Assembly: GCA_949283205.1 (NCBI GenBank)
Contig: CASDSD010000006.1
Span: forward strand, 1-49,153
From: an uncultured Alistipes sp.
GTDB taxonomy: Bacteria; Bacteroidota; Bacteroidia; Bacteroidales; Rikenellaceae
Direction: 5' to 3'
Length of the DNA: 49,153 nt
Part shown: positions 24,879-34,551 of the stretch, in pieces
How the letters are laid out: each line of letters begins with the position of its first letter
Position numbering within the stretch: position 1 is the first letter of the stretch
Position numbers and translations under genes: made by a program
The notes under the pieces: model-generated
What the model was told of the DNA's origin: nothing
The model's database searches: none
The model's input: only the letters and a program-made list of their open reading frames with translations

Positions 24879-25991
24879 CTACGTTTCAAAAAACGTCTCT
24901 ATCACCGCGTCCGATATCAGCATGCGTTCGGTAGGTATTGAAAGCCTTTCGTTTGCGTAACGCAACTCTCCGCTTGCGATCCATTGCCCCGACTCGCGCA
25001 TAACCCTTTCGAAACGCTCCGTCCCGAACTCCCGGCGCAGGTATGCCGTGTCGATGCCCTCGACGCACCGCAATCCCGTCATCACATACTCGTTGAACCG
25101 GTCCCGCAGGGTCAGACGCTCCCCGACATATTGCGGTGCGACGATGTAGTCGTCGGGGCGCTGCACCGACCAACGGCGCTCCTCCCCGTTGAAGGAGTGG
25201 GCCCCGGGACCTATGCCCAGATACTGCGCCCCGTGCCAGTACGACGAATTGTGACGCGCACGGAAACCCTCGCGGGCATAGTTCGAGACCTCGTAATGCT
25301 CGAACCCGGCCTCCGTCAGCGCACGCTCCACTGCCGCATACTCCGCCTCGCTCACCGACTCGTCCACCTCGTGCATCTCGCCGCGCGCCAGCCGCCGTCC
25401 GAAGGCCGTTGCCGGCTCGAACGTCAAATGGTATGCCGAAACGTGCTGCACGCCGAGCGATATCGTCCGCTCGAGGCTCTGCTCGAGGACCTGGCCCCCG
25501 AAACCGTCGACACCGAATATCAGATCGACGGTAATGTTCCCGAAGCCGGCATCCTGCAGCCGTGCCACGGCATCGGCGGCCTCGGCAGCCGTATGGCGGC
25601 GGTTCATGAAACGCAGCTCCGCGTCGTCGAACGACTGCACGCCCAGGCTTACGCGGTTGACATCCGTACGCCGCAGCGCCGCAACATACTCCGCCGTCAC
25701 GTCGTCGGGATTGGCCTCGACAGTGATCTCCCCGACACCGGAGCAGTCGAACAGCTCGCCCGCGCGGTCCATCAGGCGCTGCAACTCCGCCGGCGCCACA
25801 AGCGACGGCGTGCCGCCGCCGAAATATATCGTGCGTATCGTTCTGTCCGAAATGAACTCCCGCGCGCTCTCCAGCTCCGCGGCCATCGCCCGCAGCGTGC
25901 CGTCCATGCGGCGCAGGTCGCCCGTGCGAAAGAAATCACAATAGGCGCAAATGTTTTTGCAAAAAGGTATGTGGAAATATAATCCCGCCAT
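24879..25991 (-). CDS. hemW: HemW-type radical SAM heme chaperone
   Basis: 370 residues. The N-terminus MAGLYFHIPFCKNICAYCDFF carries the cluster ligands Cys11, Cys15 and Cys18; Phe20 stands where true coproporphyrinogen oxidase HemN has a fourth Cys, which marks the HemW branch. IYFGGGTPSL and VEANPDD are the SAM-binding strands, and the C-terminal HemN_C-type region includes YLGIGPGAHSF and NEYVMTGLRC. HemW binds heme and is proposed to deliver it to respiratory proteins. The start is fixed by the conserved MAGxY beginning. Its promoter's -7 box ends 7 bases before the ATG, so the message should have almost no leader. Confidence 0.93.
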   Translation of the reverse strand: MAGLYFHIPFCKNICAYCDFFRTGDLRRMDGTLRAMAAELESAREFISDRTIRTIYFGGGTPSLVAPAELQRLMDRAGELFDCSGVGEITVEANPDDVTAEYVAALRRTDVNRVSLGVQSFDDAELRFMNRRHTAAEAADAVARLQDAGFGNITVDLIFGVDGFGGQVLEQSLERTISLGVQHVSAYHLTFEPATAFGRRLARGEMHEVDESVSEAEYAAVERALTEAGFEHYEVSNYAREGFRARHNSSYWHGAQYLGIGPGAHSFNGEERRWSVQRPDDYIVAPQYVGERLTLRDRFNEYVMTGLRCVEGIDTAYLRREFGTERFERVMRESGQWIASGELRYANERLSIPTERMLISDAVIETFFET

Positions 25992-25998
25992 ATTGTGC

Positions 25999-26029
25999 CA
26001 AAGGTACTAATTTCCTGCCGAAAAAACAA
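25999..26029 (-). promoter_or_regulatory. Promoter of hemW
   Basis: On the - strand TTG (26027-26029), 20 bases, TACCTTTG (25999-26006). The start site would be within a few bases of the ATG at 25991. Confidence 0.65.
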
Positions 26030-26234
26030 TTGACGCGCGCGCCGTCACAATATCTTCACGGCCGCGGCCGATCGGCATGCTTCATGCAGTCTCACGGGTT
26101 GCGTCTGCGGCGTCACGGCATGCCGCCGCGGGGCGCCGATACGCCCTGCGTGGCCGCGGCGGGGCACATGATGCGGAGAATTAAATTTTTTTCAAAAAAT
26201 ATTGTTATTCTTTTCACAATTAGAATAGTTTGAC
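26030..26234. other. GC-rich structured spacer between hemW and pckA promoters
   Basis: Part of the 367-base hemW/pckA gap. About 26040-26165 is far more GC-rich than other spacers here and holds a 9 bp stem (26123-26131 / 26154-26162) with an inner GGCG/CGCC stem. It is followed by an AT-rich stretch with T7 and A6 runs (26186-26200) that leads into the pckA promoter. I see no credible gene in it. Confidence 0.4.
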
Positions 26235-26358
26235 TACTTTTGTAGCGCTGAAACAAGGGCCTTTTCCGTAGGAAACATTCCGACGCAAAAGAGATTCAGG
26301 CCATTAGCCCTTGCGGCTGCAAGAAACAGGTTAGGTTTAACTAAAAATATTTTGAGTT
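26235..26358 (+). promoter_or_regulatory. pckA promoter -7 box and structured 5' leader
   Basis: TACTTTTG at 26235-26242 is the -7 box (weak -33, TTTTCA near 26211). The leader of about 110 bases can pair CAAGGGC (26254-26260) with GCCCTTG (26307-26313), enclosing a TTTCC-GTA-GGAAA hairpin (26263-26275). It matches no riboswitch I can name. pckA is a gene usually controlled by carbon source. Confidence 0.5.
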
Positions 26359-27969
<1,611 letters not shown>

Positions 27970-28043
27970 TCCCGGAGGGGGAGGCGTAACCCCGACTACA
28001 GGAGGGGGGGGGAAAAAAAATCCTTAACCCCGACAAATAACGG

Positions 28044-28076
28044 ACGGGCTGTTCTGAAAAGGACAGCCCGTTTTTT
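28044..28076 (+). terminator. Terminator of pckA
   Basis: 11 bp arms with one G-T pair (28044-28054 / 28061-28071), six-base loop, then six T (28071-28076). Confidence 0.85.
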
Positions 28077-28135
28077 ATGAGCCCCGCATCAGCCGCAACC
28101 GCCTGTGTGGCAGACGCACACATTTGTACACAAAC

Positions 28136-28167
28136 AGTGCGGGCGGCCTCGTCGGGCCGCCCGCACT
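28136..28167 (-). terminator. Terminator of the GH20 gene
   Basis: 13 bp GC-rich arms (28136-28148 / 28155-28167) with a six-base loop, 19 bases past the GH20 stop on the - strand; weak T content after. Confidence 0.65.
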
Positions 28168-28186
28168 CGCATATCATCCCGGAGTG

Positions 28187-30163
28187 CTACTCTACTCCGT
28201 TCAGATCATACACCTTGAGGTTCGTGACACGGCTGCGGAAGTCGCCCGCCTTCTCGAGCGGGAAGACCAGCGTCCGCACATAACTCATCTTGCTCTTGCC
28301 CTCGTTGAAATAACGCGTCTGGATATTCATCTCCTCCTTCAGCACGCCGTTCACATAGAGACGGGTCGAACGGTTGTCACCCTCGATGGCGATGGTCGCC
28401 TTCTCTCCCTCGCGGACACGATACGAGAAGGTATTGAGATAACCGTCGCGCGAAAAACCGATCATGCCGCGCACGGGATCCGAGAGATAGAAGACGGCAT
28501 CAGGTGACGAGAAGAGAGCAGTCCCGCGCTCCTCGTCCGCACCCGTGATGTCGAACTCCACACGGTAGTTGTACCCTATCTCGCGATGGGGCGTACCGCT
28601 GCCGGCCGCGACTTCCGCCTGCTCGTACACCAGACCGCCGCTGCGGCCTATGCGTCCCGCCTGGTTTACACCCGGAGCCTCGCTCAACGCCTTGCGCTGC
28701 ACGTCGAACTCGTCGTAGGGAGTCGCCACCGCGGCACCGGTCCACATCTTCACCGCGAGGGTCTGCACCGCAGGGAAGAGACGGTCGTGTATATCCTTCG
28801 TCGATATGCCGTTGCCCACATGGTCGTTCCATACGGCGAACATGCCGCCGAGGATGGCGGGATCGCGCTCCTCGAAGACCTCGGCGCCGACATGGGCCGG
28901 CGTCCACTCGTCGTAGAGCATGCGGCAGTTGAGATAGTCGTAATAGTAGCCCGCAGCAGGTACTATATACAGGTAACCGTCTGGGATGCTGATTAGCTTG
29001 TACCCCTGCCGCACCATCTCGCGCGGCTCGGCATAGCCGTTATACCAGAGATTCATCACCACGTTCTCCGACTTGACTGGGGTCTGGCCCGCAGCATGCG
29101 TCAGTGCGCCCCACAGGCAGGCCTGCTTGCCGTAGCTCTCCACCAGGCGGATGTAACGGTCCGTAAACTCGCGGAACTTCTCGACCACGGCCTTGTCCTT
29201 GTTCGAGTACTCGTCGGTGCCGATATGCACGCGCGGCCCGCGGAAAACGGGGTCGTCGCCCGAGAGGTATTCCTTGAAGAGGCCGTCGAGGAACTCGTAC
29301 GTCGCGGGGTTGAAGAGGTCGAGGTGGTCCATGCCGTACTCCTTGCTTCCGAGCTGCGGGTCGTAGTGGCTGAAGGCCAGCGTGTGGGCCGGGGCGTCGA
29401 TCTCGGGGATAATCTCTACGAAGCGCTCCTCGGCCGACTTCTGCAGGTCGATGAACTCGCGCTTCGAATAGCTGCCGTCGCGCGCCGTCAGGTCGGGATA
29501 CCTCTCCGACTCGAGGCGGAAGGCCGCATAGGTCTTGTCCCAGTCGTCCTCGAAATACTGTTTGAAGCCGTTGTCGTTAAGGTGTATCTGCAGGGTGTTC
29601 ATCTTGTAGTATGCCAGGATCTTCACATAGTCCTGCAGGAACCGCATCGGGATGAACTTGCGCCCGCAGTCGATCATGAGGCCGCGCACGGCATAGTCGG
29701 GCCAGTCGCGTATCTCGCCGCACGGCAGCGAACGGTCCTCGCCCTGCTCGGCCATCTGCAGCAGCGTGCGCGTCGCCCAGTATACGCCCTTCGCCGTGGG
29801 GGCCGTCACCTCGACACGCCTGTCGGATATGGTCACGGCATAGCCCTCGTCCCCGAGCTCCCTGTCGGCCCTGATCGCCAGCGACACGTCGCCGTTACCG
29901 CCGCGGCCCGCCGCCACCTCGGGACGGAAGCCGAACATCTCGGCACAGTCGTCGGAGAGCATCCGCGCCACGCGTTCCAGTTCCGCGTCACCCGACCTGT
30001 AGACTATACGCGTCGACTCAGTGGGGACAAAACGTCCCTCGGCACCCTGCCACGACTTGAGTTCGGGGATGACGAAAGGACGCGGGTTCTCTGCGGCCGC
30101 AGCCGCACCTCCGCCCGCAACGCACACGGCTGCGAGCAGGATAATTCTCAGTAAAGGTTTCAT
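28187..30163 (-). CDS. Secreted beta-N-acetylhexosaminidase, GH20
   Basis: 658 residues with start at 30163; the signal peptide MKPLLRIILLAAVCVAGGGAAAAA supports it over the in-frame codons upstream. Residues about 30-150 form the GH20 N-terminal domain. The catalytic barrel (about 155-500) has RGLMIDCGRKFIP, IPEIDAPAHTLAF and the catalytic Asp317-Glu318 pair in HIGTDEYS. The last about 130 residues form a jelly-roll, concanavalin-like domain probably used for glycan binding. Such enzymes remove terminal GlcNAc or GalNAc from host mucin and other glycans in the periplasm or at the surface. No SusC/SusD pair lies nearby, so it is not part of a visible polysaccharide locus. Confidence 0.95.
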   Translation of the reverse strand: MKPLLRIILLAAVCVAGGGAAAAAENPRPFVIPELKSWQGAEGRFVPTESTRIVYRSGDAELERVARMLSDDCAEMFGFRPEVAAGRGGNGDVSLAIRADRELGDEGYAVTISDRRVEVTAPTAKGVYWATRTLLQMAEQGEDRSLPCGEIRDWPDYAVRGLMIDCGRKFIPMRFLQDYVKILAYYKMNTLQIHLNDNGFKQYFEDDWDKTYAAFRLESERYPDLTARDGSYSKREFIDLQKSAEERFVEIIPEIDAPAHTLAFSHYDPQLGSKEYGMDHLDLFNPATYEFLDGLFKEYLSGDDPVFRGPRVHIGTDEYSNKDKAVVEKFREFTDRYIRLVESYGKQACLWGALTHAAGQTPVKSENVVMNLWYNGYAEPREMVRQGYKLISIPDGYLYIVPAAGYYYDYLNCRMLYDEWTPAHVGAEVFEERDPAILGGMFAVWNDHVGNGISTKDIHDRLFPAVQTLAVKMWTGAAVATPYDEFDVQRKALSEAPGVNQAGRIGRSGGLVYEQAEVAAGSGTPHREIGYNYRVEFDITGADEERGTALFSSPDAVFYLSDPVRGMIGFSRDGYLNTFSYRVREGEKATIAIEGDNRSTRLYVNGVLKEEMNIQTRYFNEGKSKMSYVRTLVFPLEKAGDFRSRVTNLKVYDLNGVE

Positions 30164-30367
30164 GGTTGCAAAAGTTTCATTCGGGTCAGTGCTGCGGCAC
30201 GCCGGAGCGTATCGCAACGCCATCTACAAATTTAGGAAAAATTCGCATACATGTCGCACGCCGTCCGCATTTTACGCTAACCGCGACGTCGCCGCCACCG
30301 GCACGCGCAACGCTGAAGCAGACAAAGCGCCGTATGGACGCCGAAACCGATAAATGGCGAAAAAATC

Positions 30368-30398
30368 TTGCAGGGCCGCCGCGCGTGTGTTATCTTTG
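30368..30398 (+). promoter_or_regulatory. Promoter of prfC
   Basis: TTG (30368-30370), 20 bases, TATCTTTG (30391-30398). Leader about 20 bases. Confidence 0.7.
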
Positions 30399-30423
30399 CA
30401 GGCGAAATAAAATCACGTGACAC

Positions 30424-32007
30424 ATGGCGTTGATCGACGAAATCACCAAGCGCAGAACCTTTGCAATCATATCTCACCCCGATGCGGGAAAGACCACCCT
30501 TACCGAGAAACTGCTCCTCTTCGGCGGGGCCATACATGTGGCCGGCGCCGTCAAGAGCAACAAGATAAAGAAGGGCGCGACCTCCGACTTCATGGAGATC
30601 GAGCGCCAGCGCGGTATATCGGTCGCAACGTCGGTGATGGGCTTCGACTACAGGAACGTCAAGATCAACATCCTCGACACCCCGGGGCACGAGGACTTCG
30701 CCGAGGATACCTACCGCACGCTGACGGCCGTGGACTCGGTCATCATCGTCATCGACGGCGCCAAGGGTGTCGAGACGCAGACGCGCAAGCTGATGAACGT
30801 ATGCCGCATGCGCAACACCCCCGTGATGGTCTTCATCAACAAGCTCGACCGTCCGTGCAAGGACCCCTTCGACCTGCTGGACGAGGTGGAGCGCGAGCTC
30901 AAGATCAAGGTCCGGCCGCTGGCCTTCCCCATCTCGAGCGGCGAGACCTTCCGCGGCGTATATAACATATATGAGCACAACCTCTCGCTCTTCACCAGCG
31001 ACGAACGCCAGACGGCCGACGCCTCGACCGTGGAGTTCGACGATATCTCGTCGCCCGAACTCGACAAATATATCACCCCCCGCTTTGCGGCGCAGCTGCG
31101 CGAGAACCTCGAACTCGTCGAGGGCGTATACGACCCCTTCGACCGCGACGCCTACCTGCGCGGCGAGGTGGCGCCCGTATTCTTCGGGTCGGCGGTGAAC
31201 AACTTCGGCGTGCGCGAGCTTCTGGAGTGCTTCATACGCATCGCCCCGTCGCCGCGCCCCTCGACCACCGAGACACGCACCGTCATGCCCGACGAGCCGA
31301 AAATGACGGGCTTCGTCTTCAAGATACACGCCAACATGGACCCGAACCATCGCGACCGCATCGCCTTCCTGAAGATCTGTTCGGGCACCTTCGAGCGCAA
31401 CAAGAACTACCTGCACGTGCGCAGCGGCAAGCAGCTCAAGTTCTCGTCGCCCACGGCATTCATGGCCGAGAAGAAGTCGGTCATCGACTTCGCGTTCCCG
31501 GGCGACATCGTGGGCCTGCACGACACCGGCACCTTCAAGATCGGCGACACCTTCACCGAGGGCGAGAAGCTCAAGTTCACCGGCATACCGTCATTCTCCC
31601 CGGAGCTGTTCCGATATATCGAGAATGCCGACCCGATGAAGTTCAAGCAGCTGGCCAAGGGTATCGACCAGCTCATGGACGAGGGTGTGGCGCAGCTCTT
31701 CACCTCGAGCCTCAACGGCCGCAAGATCATCGGCACGGTGGGGGCGCTGCAGTTCGAGGTGATACAGTACCGTCTGGAGCATGAGTACGGCGCCTCGTGC
31801 CGCTGGGAGCCCATCTCGATACACAAGGCGTGCTGGATCGAGAGCGACAACGCCGAGCAACTGGCCGACTTCAAGCGGCGCAAGCACGCCAACATGGCCG
31901 TCGACAAGCACGGCCGCGACGTCTTCCTCGCCGACACGAGCTACGCCCTGGCCCTCGCGCAGGAGAACTTCAAGGACATACGCTTCCACTTCACCTCGGA
32001 GTTTTAA
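30424..32007 (+). CDS. prfC: Peptide chain release factor 3
   Basis: 527 residues (529 in E. coli). A translational GTPase that removes RF1/RF2 from the ribosome after termination. G1 is [12 protein letters not shown] near residue 16-27, the switch-[10 protein letters not shown] near 86-93, G4 NKLDRP near 140; domain 2 and the RF3-specific C-terminal domain ([31 protein letters not shown]) are complete. The RF3-type C-terminus separates it from EF-G. Transcribed alone from the promoter at 30368-30398. Confidence 0.97.
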   Translation: MALIDEITKRRTFAIISHPDAGKTTLTEKLLLFGGAIHVAGAVKSNKIKKGATSDFMEIERQRGISVATSVMGFDYRNVKINILDTPGHEDFAEDTYRTLTAVDSVIIVIDGAKGVETQTRKLMNVCRMRNTPVMVFINKLDRPCKDPFDLLDEVERELKIKVRPLAFPISSGETFRGVYNIYEHNLSLFTSDERQTADASTVEFDDISSPELDKYITPRFAAQLRENLELVEGVYDPFDRDAYLRGEVAPVFFGSAVNNFGVRELLECFIRIAPSPRPSTTETRTVMPDEPKMTGFVFKIHANMDPNHRDRIAFLKICSGTFERNKNYLHVRSGKQLKFSSPTAFMAEKKSVIDFAFPGDIVGLHDTGTFKIGDTFTEGEKLKFTGIPSFSPELFRYIENADPMKFKQLAKGIDQLMDEGVAQLFTSSLNGRKIIGTVGALQFEVIQYRLEHEYGASCRWEPISIHKACWIESDNAEQLADFKRRKHANMAVDKHGRDVFLADTSYALALAQENFKDIRFHFTSEF

Positions 32008-32049
32008 TACGCAGGCAGACTCTTCGGAAATACTGTCCGACAACGCATT

Positions 32050-32078
32050 ATCGCCGCACCCGCTCGGGATGCGGCGAT
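32050..32078 (+). terminator. Hairpin after prfC
   Basis: 9 bp arms (32050-32058 / 32070-32078) with further CCCG/CGGG pairing inside; no T run follows, so termination is likely but not certain. Confidence 0.45.
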
Positions 32079-32172
32079 TCTCATATCATCATCCCGCCAT
32101 ACATACCTTAATATATATATGTAACCGATCGATTGTCCAAACGAAAATAGCACCGAATTTTTGTCGCAAATA

Positions 32173-32204
32173 TTTGTCAAAATGTAAATTTTACTTTACA
32201 TTTG
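32173..32204 (+). promoter_or_regulatory. Promoter and operator-like inverted repeat of the membrane-protein/XRE cassette
   Basis: TTTG (32173-32176), 20 bases, TACATTTG (32197-32204), a full consensus promoter. An inverted repeat AAATGTAAA-N6-TTTACATTT (32180-32188 / 32195-32203) fills the spacer and covers the -7 box. A protein bound there would block RNA polymerase; the XRE regulator encoded third in the cassette is the obvious candidate (inference). Confidence 0.7.
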
Positions 32205-32255
32205 TACTGTATTCGAATACCGACACAACAAATGAACCGCAAAAACCAAAGAACA

Positions 32256-32702
32256 ATGAAACGATTTCTCTTACCGCACGCCTTCCAGACTGCCGGATGG
32301 CTGTTGCTGCTCGCCTCGCTTGTGGCGGCGGCCGCGGCGCTGATACTCGACATCCCCTCGGGCATCCAGCCCGGCGGCGCGGTCACGGCAGACGTCACAA
32401 AGACACAGACCATCACACGGGTGATCCTCGCCGCGGTGTATCTCTCACTCCTGCTCATCGCCTGCTCGCGCGAGAAGGTCGAGGACGAGATGGTCTCGGC
32501 CATGCGCCTGCGCGCACTTGCCACAGTGGCATACGCCGCCTTTGCGCTCTTCACGGCAATAACCATCGTATCCATCCTTACGGGCGCAGACCTATACAAT
32601 GGCATTGCCCTATTTCTCTCATCGCCCACACTCCTCTTCTGGGCCTACGAGGCCGTATTCCGCATAAGCATTGCACGCAACCGTAAACGCACATCATTAT
32701 GA
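32256..32702 (+). CDS. Four-helix membrane protein of XRE-linked cassette (first)
   Basis: 148 residues from ATG 32256, chosen because MKRFLLPHAF then lines up with the start of the next protein (MKRLILLPHPF); ATG 32232 in frame is an alternative. Four hydrophobic segments are visible (about residues 14-32, 57-74, 93-113, 118-136). The loop after helix 2 has IACSREKVEDEMVSAMRLRAL, nearly identical to IACSRERIEDEMTGAVRLNAL in the second protein. I recognise this as a type common in Bacteroidetes next to small XRE regulators, but no function is known to me. It overlaps the next gene by four bases (ATGA), so the two are coupled. Confidence 0.75.
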   Translation: MKRFLLPHAFQTAGWLLLLASLVAAAAALILDIPSGIQPGGAVTADVTKTQTITRVILAAVYLSLLLIACSREKVEDEMVSAMRLRALATVAYAAFALFTAITIVSILTGADLYNGIALFLSSPTLLFWAYEAVFRISIARNRKRTSL

Positions 32703-33166
32703 AACGTCTGATTCTTCTGCCACACCCGTTCCGACGCATCGGGGTGGTGATATTTGCCATAGGAGCGGCAGTCGGACTGCTGATGACCCCCGACGGATAC
32801 AACGGCTGGCCGTCGTACCTGCTCCCCGCCGACACCTCGTCGCCGCTCTTCGCCACGCTCGCGTCCGACGGCATGACACGCCTGCTGAACAACATCGCCA
32901 TCATAGGCCTCTGCGTCGGCTCGATCTTCATCGCCTGCTCGCGCGAGCGCATCGAGGACGAGATGACGGGCGCCGTGCGGCTCAACGCCCTGCTCACGGC
33001 CCTCTACATCAACTCGGCCGTAACCGTCGCGGCGGCCCTCGCGCTCTACGACTTCGCGTTCCTCTACTTCATGATATGGAACATAATAACCACCCCGCTG
33101 CTCTTCATGCTCATATTCCGATGGCGCATGTGGCGGATAAACCGCACCACAGACCATGAAGAATAG
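32699..33166 (+). CDS. Four-helix membrane protein of XRE-linked cassette (second)
   Basis: 155 residues; its ATG overlaps the stop of the first membrane protein (ATGA). Same architecture as that protein: four hydrophobic segments, and the charged motif ACSRERIEDEM between helices 2 and 3, so the pair arose by duplication and may form a heterodimer (inference). Helix 3 and the following segment are rich in Tyr/Phe (YDFAFLYFMIWN). Its end overlaps the XRE gene by 11 bases. Function unknown. Confidence 0.75.
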   Translation: MKRLILLPHPFRRIGVVIFAIGAAVGLLMTPDGYNGWPSYLLPADTSSPLFATLASDGMTRLLNNIAIIGLCVGSIFIACSRERIEDEMTGAVRLNALLTALYINSAVTVAAALALYDFAFLYFMIWNIITTPLLFMLIFRWRMWRINRTTDHEE

Positions 33167-33356
33167 GATCCGCGTGGCGCGCGCCGAGGTGCGCATGACG
33201 CAGCAGCGGCTGGCCGACGAGGCGGGCGTCAGCCGCCAGACCATAAACGCCATCGAGAGCGGCCGTTTCGTTCCCTCGACGCTCCTTGCCCTCAAGATCG
33301 CCCGCATATTCTCACGCCCAGTCGAGGAGCTCTTCCAGCTCGACGACGAGGACTGA
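33156..33356 (+). CDS. Small XRE-family helix-turn-helix regulator
   Basis: 66 residues, essentially only the DNA-binding domain: RIRVARAEVRMTQQRLADEAGVSRQTINAIESGRFVPSTLLALKIARIFSRPVEELFQL, with helices 2 and 3 at TQQRLADEAG and SRQTINAIESG. This is the short YozG/HigA-like form without a sensing domain. It overlaps the membrane-protein gene before it by 11 bases, so it is the third gene of one transcript and probably represses the promoter at 32173-32204 (inference). A signal might reach it through the membrane proteins. Confidence 0.9.
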   Translation: MKNRIRVARAEVRMTQQRLADEAGVSRQTINAIESGRFVPSTLLALKIARIFSRPVEELFQLDDED

Positions 33357-33382
33357 ACCACTGCAAACCGACCATAAGCGAA

Positions 33383-33413
33383 ACGCGCGGCCGCCCGTAT
33401 GGCAGCCGCGCGT
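33383..33413. terminator. Hairpin between XRE gene and deoC (convergent)
   Basis: 9 bp GC-rich arms (33383-33391 / 33405-33413) between two convergent genes; no T run on either side. Confidence 0.45.
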
Positions 33414-33435
33414 TCATCTCGCATGCAACCACTCC

Positions 33436-34311
33436 CTAATAATACTTCACGGGATGTCCCTCGATGGCCGACAGCAGGTTGTTCGCCGCCGACGAAGCCC
33501 CTATGCGGAAGAGGTCGGTCGTAAGCCACTCGGCGCCGAGAATCTCCTCGACAATGGTATAATAGAGAGCCGCATCCTCCGCGGTGCGTATGCCGCCCGC
33601 AGCCTTGAAGCCCACCCTGCGGCCCGTCTGCCTATAATAGTCGCGTATGGCCAGACACATCACCACGGCCGCCTCGGGCGTCGCCGCAACGTCGATCTTG
33701 CCCGTCGAGGTCTTGATGAAGTCCGCCCCCGCGAGCATCGCCAGCAGCGAAGCGCGGTGTATCATCCCGGGCGTCTTCAGCGCCCCCGTCTCGAGGATAA
33801 CCTTCATCACCACGTCGCGCGCCTCCTCGCGCAGCACCTCTATCTCGTTGGCCGCCTCGTCGCACGCCCCCGTCAGCACCTTGCCCACGTTCATCACCAC
33901 GTCCACCTCGTCGGCGCCGTTCTCGATGGCCATGGCCGTCTCGAGCATCTTCACCTCGAGGAATGTCTGCGACGACGGGAAGCCCCCCACGACGCTCGTG
34001 ATGCGCATAGGCGTACCGTCCACAGCCACGCCCACAGTCTCCACGAACGACGGATAGACACATATCGAAGCGACATTCGGCAGATGGGGATAATGGTCGC
34101 CGAACTCCGCACAACGGCGCGCAAAGGCCCCGACCGACTCCTCCGAATCGCTGCACGAAAGGGTCGTAAGGTCGATGGCCGAATAGCAGAAACCGTATAC
34201 GTCGCTGTTGTGGTTGCGCGACGCGACGGCCCGCATTCCCGCTGTCAATGTTGCCACCTCCTCGGCCGAGGGTGCCGCAGCATACTCCTTCAAATGGTTC
34301 GCATACTCCAT
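33436..34311 (-). CDS. deoC: Deoxyribose-phosphate aldolase
   Basis: 291 residues, a long DeoC of the 260-290 class. It splits 2-deoxyribose 5-phosphate into glyceraldehyde 3-phosphate and acetaldehyde during deoxynucleoside breakdown. The Schiff-base Lys is Lys200 in FIKTSTGK; VDVVMNVGKVL, MKVILETGAL and VGFKAAGGIRT are the other barrel motifs, the last holding the second catalytic Lys. The gene is alone between terminators; a -7 box TATCTTTG on the - strand at 34410-34417, without a good -33 box, gives a leader of about 95 bases. No other deo gene is nearby. Confidence 0.96.
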   Translation of the reverse strand: MEYANHLKEYAAAPSAEEVATLTAGMRAVASRNHNSDVYGFCYSAIDLTTLSCSDSEESVGAFARRCAEFGDHYPHLPNVASICVYPSFVETVGVAVDGTPMRITSVVGGFPSSQTFLEVKMLETAMAIENGADEVDVVMNVGKVLTGACDEAANEIEVLREEARDVVMKVILETGALKTPGMIHRASLLAMLAGADFIKTSTGKIDVAATPEAAVVMCLAIRDYYRQTGRRVGFKAAGGIRTAEDAALYYTIVEEILGAEWLTTDLFRIGASSAANNLLSAIEGHPVKYY

Positions 34312-34452
34312 GGCTCAGTCATTTTCGCCACCGCAGCCACCCCCACGACACCGCTTAAGGCATCGCGGCAGGCCGCACGCGGCCGCATGTTCCATTATTA
34401 CTGTCAGGACAAAGATACTAATTTCCCGAGACAATAACCGCCCGCCGGGGAC

Positions 34453-34485
34453 AAAAAATCCCGACCCGCACACGGCGGATCGGGA
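34453..34485 (-). terminator. Terminator of the TPR lipoprotein gene
   Basis: TCCCGA/TCGGGA arms (34480-34485 and 34459-34464) with inner CCGC/GCGG pairing, followed on the - strand by six T (A run 34453-34458). Confidence 0.75.
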
Positions 34486-34551
34486 AATCATGACGGCGCA
34501 CGGCCCCGAGGGCTCTCATGCCCCCGACATGCCGCTCTCCGGCCCTACGGA

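Noticed and set aside
28004-28020. G9A8 homopolymer run after pckA
   Set aside because: Downstream of a complete gene and before its terminator; no frame or promoter depends on it, and homopolymers are prone to sequencing error.
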